In this document: positions 1-7,032 of the stretch, one piece after another
How positions within the stretch are numbered: position 1 is the first letter of the stretch
How the letters are laid out: each line of letters opens with the position of its first letter
Source of the DNA: Streptomyces sp.
GTDB lineage: Bacteria > Actinomycetota > Actinomycetes > Streptomycetales > Streptomycetaceae
Reading direction: 5' to 3'
Assembly: GCA_013361925.1 (NCBI GenBank)
Contig: JABFXD010000653.1
Location: 1 to 35,891, forward strand
DNA: 35,891 nucleotides
The notes under the pieces: generated by a model
Databases searched by the model: none
What the model was told of the DNA's origin: nothing
Seen by the model: the letters and a program-made list of their open reading frames with translations, nothing else
Translations under genes and position numbers: made by a program

Positions 1-117
1 GCAGAGGGCGACGGCGCGGGTGCGGTCTGCGCTGGTGCGGCTGAACCAGAGTTCGGGGTCGGTGGTGCGGCAGGGGAGTCCGGCGGTCGATGCAGCGAGG
101 GCGGCGAGGGTGGTCAT
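1..117 (-). CDS. WhiB-like iron-sulfur transcription factor, C-terminus cut by window edge
   Basis: Reading begins at the ATG at 117 behind a GGGGGAG ribosome site and runs off the left end after 39 codons. The visible N-terminus has the WhiB signature: a first Cys at residue 16, the motif DPELWF, and an Ala/Val-rich helix ending in a second Cys at residue 39, where the C-x2-C cluster normally starts. WhiB proteins bind a 4Fe-4S cluster and modulate sigma-factor-dependent transcription. Phage copies are known in actinophages such as TM4, where one interferes with host WhiB2. It is the most distal early gene visible here. The remaining two Cys and the GVWGG turn lie outside the window, so the family call rests on the N-terminal half only. 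Confidence 0.8.
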   Translation of the reverse strand, partial: MTTLAALAASTAGLPCRTTDPELWFSRTSADRTRAVALC

Positions 118-180
118 GGGCTCCCCCAGGTGAGGTTGGTCGTGGGGCGGTTGGTCGGCGGCGCTGAGTGGTGCTGTGGG

Positions 181-717
181 TCAGAAGCAGGCGTCGCAGG
201 TGCAGTGCGGCCGGATGGGCTTGCCGGGGCCGTTGCCGCCTCCGCAGTGGGCCCACATGGGCCAGTGGGGTACGGGGCCTGAGCGTTGGCAGCAGGGGCC
301 GGGGTGGGGGTTGGTGTCGCGCATGTGGTCGTATGCGGCGCGGTCGTGGGGCATGACGGTGGGCTGCGGGCTGAGGGCGTTGCGCGCTTCGGCGATGGCG
401 GTGGTGGGGTCGGGCCAGCAGAAGAGGCGGTCGACGCTGAGGGCGCTGATGGCCTCCTGCCATCCCTCGGTCGTCCATGCGCGGCCGCCGCCGGACGCCA
501 TGGTGCTGACGGCCCATCCGTCTCCGTGGGCGAGGGTCTGGCGGCGGGCGATGAGGGTGATGCCGCCGTGGTCGGGCAGGGCGACCCGGTATTCGGTGGC
601 GTCGGCGGCGAGGGTGTGGGCGTGTTCGAGTTCGGCCTTGAGGCGGGTGATCTCGGCGGCGAGTTCGGCGGTGGTGGGGTCGGGTTCGTAGCGGGTCTCG
701 TAGTCCTGCTCGGTCAT
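181..717 (-). CDS. Hypothetical early protein, coiled-coil N-terminus and Cys/His-rich tail
   Basis: A 178-residue protein whose ATG overlaps the stop of the upstream initiator gene (ATGA), which fixes the start and suggests translational coupling. Residues about 15-40 form a short charged helix (AELAAEITRLKAELEHAH) likely to be a coiled coil. The C-terminal 40 residues hold several Cys and His (PCCQRS, HCTCDACF) that could bind zinc. I do not recognise the family. It lies between the initiator and the WhiB gene at the end of the early operon. Confidence 0.75.
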   Translation of the reverse strand: MTEQDYETRYEPDPTTAELAAEITRLKAELEHAHTLAADATEYRVALPDHGGITLIARRQTLAHGDGWAVSTMASGGGRAWTTEGWQEAISALSVDRLFCWPDPTTAIAEARNALSPQPTVMPHDRAAYDHMRDTNPHPGPCCQRSGPVPHWPMWAHCGGGNGPGKPIRPHCTCDACF

Positions 718-1520
718 GCGCTGTGCCTTTCGTGGTCGGTGGTGGCGTGGCCCTCACAGCGGGTGTGGACGGTGCGGTCGGGTCGCTGGGGGTCGGGCAT
801 GATCCGGCGGTGGCAGCCGGGGCAGATGCGCCACGTGGTGTGGTCGTTGGGGTCTGGCTCTTGGGGCGATTCGTGATCTTGGGGAGCGCCCACTAGCTGA
901 GGTTTGAAAGAGACCTCAACCCCGTCATGGGAAGACCCTGGGAACCCCCCTGGGTTATTCGGGGCGCTGTCCCCCGAACTGGTCGGGGCGCTGTCCCCCG
1001 AACTCCAACGGGGCGCTGTCCCCCGAACTTCTTCAGCCGTACCGCCGGTAAGTTCGGGGCGCTGTCCCCCGTTCTGGTTCGGGGCGCTGTCCCCCGAACT
1101 TTCGGCGGGCTGATCCCACCCCGGAGCCCGCTTCCGAGCCGTCGACCGGAGGTAGCCCTCGGCCGCCGGCCAGTCCGGGAAGGGGTGCACGAAGATCGCA
1201 TAGCGGGTCGCCTTGCCGCGCTTCCGCTCGCCGAGCACCTGCACGACCCCGGCCCGGATCGCGGCCTCCAGGTAGCGGCGGGCTTCCTTCTCGTCGCAGC
1301 ACGCGGCCTTGGCGATGTCCTGGATCCGGATCGGCTTGCGGTCGCTGGCGAAGGCGATCTCGCCGGACGCGGCGGCGAGGTTGCGGAGTTGGCACAGGAG
1401 CAGGGGCAGGCCAGACCGCCGCAGGTACGCGGACATCTGCCGCGTCCACTTCCACGACAGGGCGTTCCCGAAGGCGTTCGGGACGCTGCCGCTCGCGGGG
1501 GCCTGCTCGTCAGTGCTCAA
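714..1520 (-). CDS. Replication initiator-like winged-helix protein with internal iterons
   Basis: A 268-residue protein. Residues about 20-125 look like a winged-helix DNA-binding domain: a helix pair (LLLCQLRNLAAASGEIAF), a recognition helix in IQDIAKAACCDEKEARRYLEAA, and a basic wing near GERKRGKATRYAIF. Residues about 141-188 are low in complexity because five copies of a 21-bp dyad repeat run through the gene, read in different frames as SSGDSAPN, GGQRPEL or RGTAPR. The C-terminal 50 residues carry Cys/His pairs (CPGCHRR) suggestive of a zinc knuckle. A DNA-binding initiator with its own binding sites inside its gene is the lambda O arrangement, so I infer a replication initiator. A transcriptional regulator is the alternative. 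No helicase or loader gene is visible in the window. Confidence 0.65.
   Translation of the reverse strand: MSTDEQAPASGSVPNAFGNALSWKWTRQMSAYLRRSGLPLLLCQLRNLAAASGEIAFASDRKPIRIQDIAKAACCDEKEARRYLEAAIRAGVVQVLGERKRGKATRYAIFVHPFPDWPAAEGYLRSTARKRAPGWDQPAESSGDSAPNQNGGQRPELTGGTAEEVRGTAPRWSSGDSAPTSSGDSAPNNPGGFPGSSHDGVEVSFKPQLVGAPQDHESPQEPDPNDHTTWRICPGCHRRIMPDPQRPDRTVHTRCEGHATTDHERHSA
898..918. repeat. Short inverted repeat beside the iterons
   Basis: TGAGGT and ACCTCA are separated by nine A/G/T-rich bases, 40 bp from the first iteron. This stretch is less GC-rich than its surroundings and might be part of the origin region. The evidence is only the dyad and its location. Confidence 0.3.
958..1098. repeat. 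Five iterons with dyad symmetry; candidate replication origin
   Basis: Five near-identical 21-bp units start at about 958, 982, 1007, 1053 and 1078. The full unit is TTCGGGG, seven bases (CGCTGTC), CCCCGAA, so each is an inverted repeat with 7-bp arms. Units 1 and 5 are perfect; units 2 and 3 vary at the left edge and unit 4 at the right. Spacing is 24, 25, 46 and 25 bp, roughly two helical turns or a multiple, with one unit apparently missing in the middle. They sit inside the initiator-like gene, as lambda ori iterons sit inside O. An alternative is a cluster of repressor sites. Confidence 0.65.
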
Positions 1521-1601
1521 CTCGGGCTCTTCTCAAGGTTGGTGCGGAACCGATCCGGCAAGATCCGCCCGGGGCGACGACTCCCGCCCGGGCGGAGGCG
1601 G

Positions 1602-1988
1602 TCAGCCTCGGTTGATGCCCATGACGTGGCGCTCCCACGGGCTCGCGAAGCCATCGAGGGGCATGTCCGGGGTCATCGACCCGAACGTCTCTCCGCACTG
1701 ACAGCGGCCGTACAGCTCGCAGTCGCCGTACTCGACGACGAGGGAGTGCCCGCCGTCCCATGTGGCGGGGAAGCCGAGGTCGCCCGACGGCGGGCCCGGG
1801 TTCTCCTTCTTGCCGTCCCACTGCTCGGCGACGTTGCGAAGGATGTAGGCGGCGTCTTCCTTGCCGAGTCCGTTGGCAAAGGCCTCGATCGTCACGTTGC
1901 CGTGGGTCTCCGCGGGGCGGACGATGACGGCCGCGAGAGCGTCTCGGCCGTCAACGGCGGTCATGGTCGTTTTGGGCTGAGTGGTCAT
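1602..1988 (-). CDS. Hypothetical early protein (128 aa)
   Basis: ATG at 1988 (protein begins MTTQPKTTMTAVDGRDAL); an in-frame ATG eight codons in is an alternative start. The middle carries ILRNVAEQWDGKKENPG and the C-terminal part a Cys cluster (GDCELYGRCQCGETFG) that could bind a metal. It has its own gap on both sides (119 bp upstream, 81 bp downstream), unlike the overlapping genes around it. I do not recognise the family. The longer frame that continues upstream to 2474 is a shadow of the ParB-like gene. Confidence 0.7.
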   Translation of the reverse strand: MTTQPKTTMTAVDGRDALAAVIVRPAETHGNVTIEAFANGLGKEDAAYILRNVAEQWDGKKENPGPPSGDLGFPATWDGGHSLVVEYGDCELYGRCQCGETFGSMTPDMPLDGFASPWERHVMGINRG

Positions 1989-2107
1989 CTGTTCTGTCCG
2001 TTCTGGTGGTGGTGTCGGTTTGGGGTCCGGTCCCGCCGTGGGGGCGGCGGGACCGGGTGACGGCCGCGGGCGGGAGGGCGCCAGTGGGGCCGGCCGTCGG
2101 AGGGTGG

Positions 2108-2938
2108 CTACTTGGGCAGCGGCATCGGGCTGTTCGGCGGTTGAACAAGGCGGTCCAGGGAGCGGCCTTCGCGGACCGCGTTCCAGGTGCGGATCCGATA
2201 GGCCATGTGGCGGGCTTCCGACATGCGCACGCTGTCCAGACGTTCGGACGTGACGCGGGCCCGCAGCGCGAGGACCGGGTGGCCGAGGGGCAGCGAGGCG
2301 CCGTCGCCGATGCGCTCGAAGAACCATGCGGTCGTCTCGGCGTCGAGGCGGGAGAACAGGTGGTGCGCGGTGCCGAGGACGGACTGAGGGATGTGGGGGA
2401 AGGCGTGGCGGGTACGTACGGCGATCTCGGCGGAGCGTCGGATGTTGGGCTGTTCGGCGAGGAGTTGGGCGCACTCACGGTTGGTGGCCGAGTAGGAGCC
2501 GCTGAACTTCTTGTCGCCCTGGTCCCAGGCGTAGACGCGGCGCAGGACGGCGGCGAGGGTGTGCGCGTTCGCTTCCCCGCGCAGGCCCATGACGTCGCCG
2601 GTGGTGCGCTTACGGCCAGTGTCCATGGTCTCCTGGGCCTCGGCGGGCAGTCCCACTACGACGAGCATCTGCACGGTCGTGTCCGACTCGACGACGGCGC
2701 GAAGGCGGTGCTGTCCGTCGAGCAGGGACCCGTCGTGCGAGAACTTGATCGCTTCGCCGTTGAGGTTCCAGTGGCCGGCGGCCATGTCTCGGGCGTACTC
2801 CGTGACGGCCCGGTCGCGGGTCTTGCGGTTGCGGGTGTTGGCTCGGAGCCAGACGCGGGCGAGTTCGGGGGTGACGTCGATGACGACGGCGGTGGGCTCG
2901 TCGGTGACGGGGAGGCTGGGTAGGCTCTGGGTGTTCAC
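2108..2938 (-). CDS. ParB-like nuclease-domain protein
   Basis: A 276-residue protein from a GTG at 2938 that overlaps the stop of the preceding gene (GTGA), preceded by AAAGG. Residues about 15-90 resemble the ParB/Srx fold: VVIDVTPELARVWLRANTRN, then NGEAIKFSHDGSLLDGQHRL with the DGQHR motif typical of ParB N-terminal domains, then a VVVGL strand. The rest is helical and may bind DNA. Phage proteins of this type are often annotated as ParB-like nucleases or regulators; a partition role is unlikely without a ParA nearby. The domain call is reasonably secure; the exact activity is inference. Confidence 0.65.
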   Translation of the reverse strand: MNTQSLPSLPVTDEPTAVVIDVTPELARVWLRANTRNRKTRDRAVTEYARDMAAGHWNLNGEAIKFSHDGSLLDGQHRLRAVVESDTTVQMLVVVGLPAEAQETMDTGRKRTTGDVMGLRGEANAHTLAAVLRRVYAWDQGDKKFSGSYSATNRECAQLLAEQPNIRRSAEIAVRTRHAFPHIPQSVLGTAHHLFSRLDAETTAWFFERIGDGASLPLGHPVLALRARVTSERLDSVRMSEARHMAYRIRTWNAVREGRSLDRLVQPPNSPMPLPK

Positions 2939-3186
2939 GAGTTGTGGCCTTTCGGGGTCAGGGCGGCGGTGCCGGGCTGGGCGCCGCCGCTTTGCTCTGT
3001 CGTGGTGGGGCCCGGGTGAGCGGCGCGGTAGGTGTAGATGGCGCGCGGTCCCGGAGCCGGACGCGGCAGGCCTCGCACGGCCCACGGCGAATGCGCGTCG
3101 CACTTCCAGCCGGTGACGTAGAAGCGGACCTCGCCGTCGTGGCCGTTGTTGGGGACGTCGCAGGGCTCCGGGAGGCGCGCGTTCAT
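2935..3186 (-). CDS. Small hypothetical early protein (83 aa)
   Basis: ATG at 3186 overlaps the stop of the gene before it (ATGA), and its stop overlaps the GTG of the ParB-like gene (GTGA), so both ends are fixed by coupling. It begins MNARLPEPCDVPNNGHDG and contains VRFYVTGWKCDAHSPWAV, with Cys and His residues and aromatic strands suggesting a small beta-rich, possibly metal-binding, domain. The family is not recognised. Confidence 0.7.
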   Translation of the reverse strand: MNARLPEPCDVPNNGHDGEVRFYVTGWKCDAHSPWAVRGLPRPAPGPRAIYTYRAAHPGPTTTEQSGGAQPGTAALTPKGHNS

Positions 3187-3758
3187 GCCGCACTCGCCCG
3201 TACGGCTCGCTTCTGCTCGGCCTTGCACGCCTCGCAGTACGCCGTGCGACCGTCCGGCGAGTACCGGCCGTGCTCGGCGAGGTCGTGACCGTGGACGCAG
3301 TGCGCCTTCCGCTCCGGACCGCCGAGGAGCAACCGGATCTGCTCGCGCAGCTGCTGACGGCCGGGCTCGTCCTCGACGCAGCCGGGCGCGATGCACTGCC
3401 GCACACCGCACTCGGCGATGACGTAGCCCTGCGGCTCGCGGGCGTGCTGGATGCGGAACGCCAGCGCGGCCGGGCTGTAGCTGGCGTCCCGGTACCGAAG
3501 CACCGGTGTGCGCGACCTGCCGACGCGCTCTCCGGTCCACTCCAGGTGACCGCCGGGGAGCGGGCGGGTGTTGGCCGCCCACTTGTCCTCCAACGTCAGC
3601 GGCTGTTGCGGCACTTTGGGCAGGCCGAGGCTCTTCCGGATGTCGGTGACGCGGTGCCGGTCGCAGCCGAGGTCACGAGCAATGCGGCTGTCGCTGCGTC
3701 CCGTTCGCAGGGCGCGGACGATGTCGGCGCGTGAGGCATTTGCCGCGCGGGCGCTCAC
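3183..3758 (-). CDS. Helix-turn-helix protein with HNH-type zinc-binding tail
   Basis: A 191-residue product from a GTG at 3758 that overlaps the previous stop (GTGA). Residues about 10-45 form a resolvase-like helix-turn-helix (RADIVRALRTGRSDSRIARD followed by CDRHRVTDIRKSLG). The C-terminal part has the Cys/His pattern seen in phage HNH-type endonucleases: CGVRQCIAPGC, then HCVHGHDLAEHGRYSPDGR and CEAC. It may be a homing-type or packaging-associated HNH nuclease or a DNA-binding regulator. A clear catalytic HN-H triad is not obvious to me, so activity is uncertain. Confidence 0.6.
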   Translation of the reverse strand: MSARAANASRADIVRALRTGRSDSRIARDLGCDRHRVTDIRKSLGLPKVPQQPLTLEDKWAANTRPLPGGHLEWTGERVGRSRTPVLRYRDASYSPAALAFRIQHAREPQGYVIAECGVRQCIAPGCVEDEPGRQQLREQIRLLLGGPERKAHCVHGHDLAEHGRYSPDGRTAYCEACKAEQKRAVRASAA

Positions 3759-4039
3759 TCGGCACCGCCCGGCGGGGTCGGGTCGACGGTGATCGTGCGG
3801 CACGTCCAGCACTGCCGGCCGCCGAGGCGGAGGAACGCGTGCAGCGTGTCCCGCTCCTCGGCCGGGCAGTACGCGACGTCGTTGACCATGGCCTCGATGG
3901 GACGCAGCAGGTCGTCACCGGGGCGGGTGAGCGTGCGGAGCGACATGGTGGCCTCGGGGCACCCCGTCGTACGGGCGCCCTTCCGGCGGTGGCCGTGGCC
4001 GGGCTGCATGATGCGGCGCAACCGCGCGAGCGCGCTCAC
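3755..4039 (-). CDS. Small Cys-containing hypothetical protein (94 aa)
   Basis: The GTG at 4039 overlaps the upstream stop (GTGA), and its own stop overlaps the next GTG in the same way. The N-terminus is strongly basic (VSALARLRRIMQPGHGHRRK). The C-terminal half has YCPAEERDTLHAFLRLGG followed by CWTC, so three Cys that could hold zinc. The family is not recognised. Longer in-frame starts further upstream would run into the neighbouring gene and are less likely. Confidence 0.65.
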   Translation of the reverse strand: MSALARLRRIMQPGHGHRRKGARTTGCPEATMSLRTLTRPGDDLLRPIEAMVNDVAYCPAEERDTLHAFLRLGGRQCWTCRTITVDPTPPGGAE

Positions 4040-4698
4040 GACTCGTCCCGCAGGCTGATCGCGTGCTCCATGCCCGACCAGTTGTCGACCCCGGCCGCCT
4101 CCAGGCAGGACAGCCACTCGTCCCGCTTCTCCAGCTCGGCCAGCCGCTTCCGTAGCTTCTCGACGTCCTCGCCGTCACCTGCAGCGGGCGCCAGGGCCGG
4201 GGGGACAGCGGCGCCGAGGCGACCCTCCCGCCACGCCTGCGCGATCGCCGCCTTGCCCATGTCCGGAACGGTCATCCGCGTGTACGCGGCCCGCCCCTGC
4301 ATGGTCACGCCCGGCACCTCGTGGATCACGCCCGTCCCGGAGTCGACCCACTCGACGACCCCGGCCGCCGTGACCTCGTCGAGGATCTTCTTCTGGAAGC
4401 CGGGCTTCACGGTAGTGACGAACTTCCGCTCGATCTCCGTGCCGAAGTTCGCCATCACCCACGCGGTAAACGCCTCGGCGTCCGTGACTGAGGCGGCGGC
4501 CTTCGGCTGGACCAGGCTGACGGTCCCGACGTCGGGCCCCTCGCCGAGACTGACGCCGATCTTCTGCGTGCCGGTCTCCTGCTTCGCGGTCCGCAGGCCA
4601 GCCTCCAGCTCCTTCTTCGCTGCCTTCAGTTCGGCGCCAATGGCGTCGTGAAGGGTGGAGAGGACGGTGGCTCGGGCGGCGATGTCCTTGAGGCTCAT
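4036..4698 (-). CDS. Hypothetical protein paired with the Rad52-like annealing gene
   Basis: A 220-residue protein beginning MSLKDIAARATVLSTLHDAI, with ATG at 4698 overlapping the stop of the annealing-protein gene (ATGA). The first 45 residues form a charged helix (IGAELKAAKKELEAGLRTAK) and the last 60 contain a coiled coil (EDVEKLRKRLAELEKRDEWL). The centre is a mixed domain (EAFTAWVMANFGTEIERKFV). Its place directly after a single-strand annealing gene suggests a recombination accessory role, for example a nuclease inhibitor or loader, but I see no diagnostic motif. Confidence 0.7.
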   Translation of the reverse strand: MSLKDIAARATVLSTLHDAIGAELKAAKKELEAGLRTAKQETGTQKIGVSLGEGPDVGTVSLVQPKAAASVTDAEAFTAWVMANFGTEIERKFVTTVKPGFQKKILDEVTAAGVVEWVDSGTGVIHEVPGVTMQGRAAYTRMTVPDMGKAAIAQAWREGRLGAAVPPALAPAAGDGEDVEKLRKRLAELEKRDEWLSCLEAAGVDNWSGMEHAISLRDES

Positions 4699-5585
4699 GC
4701 GGCGGCGCTCCCTGCCATGAGGTCGCGGGCCTGCCGGAACTCGGCGGCGGTGCCCTGGTCGATGGGGTGGCCGAAGGCGGTGACGAACTGGTCAGGGAGC
4801 CCGGCCTCGAAGTCGACGGTGCGGGCGGCGGCCCACATCTCGGCGAGGGCGGTCTCCCGCTCCTTTGCCCCGGCGGGCGGCATGGCGCCGGGGCGCGGCT
4901 CCTGCGGCGGGTCCGGTACGGCGGCGGGCGCGGCCGGGGCCTGCTGCACGGGCGCGGCGGGCGGCGGGGTCGGGTCGGGCTCCGGGTTGTTCGGAGTCGC
5001 GTCCGGCTCGGCCTCGACGGGCGGGTCCTCGGGCTTGACCTCGTCGGTCCCGGCCACGGGTCCCCGGATCGTGAGGTGAGGGTGTGCGGCCGACCAGATG
5101 ACGACGGGGTCCGGCTTGCCTCCGTTGTAGAGGGACAGCCCGAAGGCGTCGCCGAGGTTGACCGCCGCTCGCTTCAGGGACTGCGAGTCAGCTTCCTTTA
5201 CGGCGCCGTCGTGGGCGTCGCCGAGGCTCGGCTGATTCTGCGCGTCGCCCGTGGCCACGCCGTCGAAGGTGGCGATCGGGCGCCCCGCGATGTCCTTCAC
5301 GGTGAGCCGCTGGTGCACCCGGTACACGACCGTGTACCGGTACCGCTGGTTGCCGTAGTCGTCCTTACCGGAAGGGCGCTCGATCTCACGGACGCACTCG
5401 ATCGACACCAACTCCGTGTCGTAGCCGCCGAACCCGAAGACGCGGATCAGGAAGCGGCGCACGTCCCACTGCTGGACGTGGGAGAACCCCTTGGGGTTCT
5501 TGCCCACTCGGGACTTGTGCATCTCCGAGAAGAGCACCTTGAGTTGCTGGTCGGTGAGCCTGCTGCGCAGGTCGTTGGTGCTCAA
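4695..5585 (-). CDS. Rad52-family single-strand DNA annealing protein
   Basis: A 296-residue product. The start is a TTG at 5585 that overlaps the upstream stop (TTGA) and lies nine bases after GGAAGGA; no ATG or GTG fits as well. Residues about 10-150 match the Rad52/Rad22 annealing fold: SHVQQWDVRRFLIRVFGFGG, a beta sheet with YTVVYRVHQRLTV, then the hallmark KEADSQSLKRAAVNLGDAFG and LSLYNGG. The following about 80 residues are an acidic Pro/Ala-rich linker (residues about 185-250), and a conserved-looking C-terminal helix ends the protein. It would anneal complementary single strands during phage recombination or replication. Family call by motif only. Confidence 0.8.
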   Translation of the reverse strand: MSTNDLRSRLTDQQLKVLFSEMHKSRVGKNPKGFSHVQQWDVRRFLIRVFGFGGYDTELVSIECVREIERPSGKDDYGNQRYRYTVVYRVHQRLTVKDIAGRPIATFDGVATGDAQNQPSLGDAHDGAVKEADSQSLKRAAVNLGDAFGLSLYNGGKPDPVVIWSAAHPHLTIRGPVAGTDEVKPEDPPVEAEPDATPNNPEPDPTPPPAAPVQQAPAAPAAVPDPPQEPRPGAMPPAGAKERETALAEMWAAARTVDFEAGLPDQFVTAFGHPIDQGTAAEFRQARDLMAGSAAA

Positions 5586-5869
5586 GGGGTGCGGTCCTTC
5601 CGGTTGATCGGCGTGTAGAAGCGGGAGTTGGGGCGCTCGTGGAGCTGCATGAGCCCCTGACGTGCGCGGCGGGACAGGAAGGCTCGGGCGTGGGGGCGGC
5701 CGAGCCTGCGGCCGTAGCGGGTGAGGTAGAGGTGCTGGACGCGCGCCGTGTCCCACTCGCCGCCCCATGCGCGGATGGCGGTGTCGAGGACGCGGTCCCA
5801 GTCGGCCGGCCACGTCGGGGCCGGTCCGGCGGCCGGGGCCTGAGCCCCGGCCTGCACGGTCGTCGTCAT
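5582..5869 (-). CDS. Small winged-helix-like protein (95 aa)
   Basis: ATG at 5869 overlaps the upstream stop (ATGA) and the stop overlaps the TTG start of the annealing gene (TTGA). After a Thr/Ala-rich N-terminus come helices in WDRVLDTAIRAWGGEWDTAR and VQHLYLTRYGRRLGRPHARA, then FLSRRARQGLMQLHERPNSR and a FYTPINRK strand. This is the same layout as the C-terminal half of the 157-residue protein two genes upstream (two helices, basic helix, NSRFY/NRYY strand), so both look like winged-helix DNA-binding domains and may be paralogues. Confidence 0.65.
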   Translation of the reverse strand: MTTTVQAGAQAPAAGPAPTWPADWDRVLDTAIRAWGGEWDTARVQHLYLTRYGRRLGRPHARAFLSRRARQGLMQLHERPNSRFYTPINRKDRTP

Positions 5870-6048
5870 CCGAGGACCACCCCCAGGGCCGCCGCGAGGG
5901 CGGCGAGGATGGTCATCGCGATGAGGAGGCAACCGGGTCCGGTCACCGGCTGGTTGTCGTAGGACGCGCGGTCCTGGAGTTCGCGGCGGGAGTGGCCGCG
6001 CTGCGGGTTGGTGGGGCGGTGCCAGTCGCCGCCGAAGGTGTCGCCCAT
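5866..6048 (-). CDS. Small membrane protein (60 aa)
   Basis: ATG at 6048 overlaps the upstream stop (TGATG). A basic, hydrophilic N-terminal 36 residues precede a single C-terminal membrane segment (LLIAMTILAALAAALGVVLG), so it is probably tail-anchored with the N-terminus in the cytoplasm. No family recognised. A membrane protein between DNA-binding genes is unusual in an early operon; exclusion or host takeover would be possible roles, but this is speculation. Confidence 0.6.
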   Translation of the reverse strand: MGDTFGGDWHRPTNPQRGHSRRELQDRASYDNQPVTGPGCLLIAMTILAALAAALGVVLG

Positions 6049-6521
6049 CAGGCACCACCCGTCCGGCGCCGCAGCGTGTAGTACCGGTTGTCGCTCGCAC
6101 CGTGCTGCGTCAGGTGTCCACGGCGGGCCAGCTCGGCGAGGTCACGGCGGGCGGTCCCGCGCTGCGCCGGAACACCGGTCGTCCGGCGGATCTGCTGGAC
6201 GCTGTGGCTCGTCCACTTGCCGTCGTGGGTGCGGATCGTGTCGAGGAGCTGTGCCAGGCGGCGTTCGCGGGCGGCGGCCTTGTCGGGAGTGGCGTCGACC
6301 GTCGGGCGGCTGCTCTTCTCCTCGACGCGCGCGGCCTCCTCGTCGAGGAGCTGGTCCACCGGCGTGGAGAGCAGCGCGCCCGCCTGCCGCACGTTCCGTA
6401 CGTGCTGAGCGGCCTCGCGGAACGTCTCGGCGCGCAGGTTGGCGATGAGCTTGCGTGCCAACTCCCGGTCGCCGTCGTAGTAGACGGTCAGCGCGTGCTC
6501 GACAACGGAGCGGGCAGTCAT
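6048..6521 (-). CDS. Winged-helix DNA-binding protein (157 aa)
   Basis: ATG at 6521 overlaps the preceding stop. The N-terminal half is helical (VVEHALTVYYDGDRELARKL) with a coiled-coil-like stretch to about residue 95. The C-terminal 65 residues read as a winged helix: RLAQLLDTIRTHDGKWTSHS, VQQIRRTTGVPAQRGTARRD as recognition region, LAELARRGHL, and a YYTLRRR wing strand. A DNA-binding regulator or replication accessory protein is likely; no specific family recognised. Confidence 0.7.
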   Translation of the reverse strand: MTARSVVEHALTVYYDGDRELARKLIANLRAETFREAAQHVRNVRQAGALLSTPVDQLLDEEAARVEEKSSRPTVDATPDKAAARERRLAQLLDTIRTHDGKWTSHSVQQIRRTTGVPAQRGTARRDLAELARRGHLTQHGASDNRYYTLRRRTGGA

Positions 6522-6919
6522 CGCGCACCGCCCGTCTCAGCCAGCGCCGCACGCTGCCGACGCCGCGCCCGGTACTCACTGACAGCCGTCCTGTTCGCCG
6601 TCGTGCAGTCAGCACACCGGCATCCGCAGTTGCGGTACGTCGACGCCTTGCCGTGCCCGGCCCGGTCCGCGCTGGACGGGTCGCGCTGCCACTTCTCCCG
6701 AAGCGCCGCCTGGTAGAGACGTTGCGCATCGCGGCAGGTGTCGCAGCGGCAGCCCTTCTTGTAGGTCAGGGAGTTGCCGTGCCCGTGGTCGACTGCCGGT
6801 CGTCCGGGCCCGCGCTTCGGCTTGGGCAGGGTGATGCCGAGCATGTCGATGAGCAGGCGGCAGTCGTCGGCACCGTGGGCGTGGGCGGCGACAACGCGCA
6901 GTACCTTGCGGTCGGTCAT
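6518..6919 (-). CDS. Protein with two tandem Cys-rich zinc-binding repeats
   Basis: A 133-residue protein with ATG at 6919 overlapping the stop of a 38-codon gene. Two copies of a motif follow each other: HGHGNSLTYKKGCRCDTCRD and, 50 residues later, GHGKASTYRNCGCRCADC. Each has a HG...Y...GCRC-x2-C core followed by a basic helix (AQRLYQAALREKW, ANRTAVSEYRARRR). The CRC-x2-C pattern is common in actinophage HNH-associated and other small proteins. The repeat suggests zinc-dependent nucleic-acid binding; catalytic residues are not evident. Confidence 0.7.
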   Translation of the reverse strand: MTDRKVLRVVAAHAHGADDCRLLIDMLGITLPKPKRGPGRPAVDHGHGNSLTYKKGCRCDTCRDAQRLYQAALREKWQRDPSSADRAGHGKASTYRNCGCRCADCTTANRTAVSEYRARRRQRAALAETGGAR

Positions 6920-7032
6920 CGCTGACCACCCCGCAGCCACCGACCGACCAGCGTCGGAACGTCGAACAGCGTGTACAGCAGGAACACCGACCAGACCAAC
7001 GCGGCGTAGAAGATCCCCTCGACGGCGCTCAC
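6916..7032 (-). CDS. 38-residue single-pass membrane microprotein
   Basis: A short frame between two larger genes, from a GTG at 7032 that overlaps the upstream stop (GTGA) to a TGA that overlaps the next ATG (ATGA). The product has one membrane segment (IFYAALVWSVFLLYTLFDV) followed by a basic tail (VGRWLRGGQR), an inside-positive pattern. Perfect coupling at both ends and sensible codon use make it a credible gene despite its size. Confidence 0.6.
   Translation of the reverse strand: MSAVEGIFYAALVWSVFLLYTLFDVPTLVGRWLRGGQR

Noticed and set aside
958-1098. CRISPR array
   Set aside because: The units are spaced by only a few bases (once 25), are themselves dyads, lie inside a coding gene and have no spacers of the right length or cas genes nearby.
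927-2060. Long plus-strand frame of 377 codons across the initiator and the next gene
   Set aside because: It is antisense to two supported minus-strand genes, has no ribosome site and is a by-product of high GC content.
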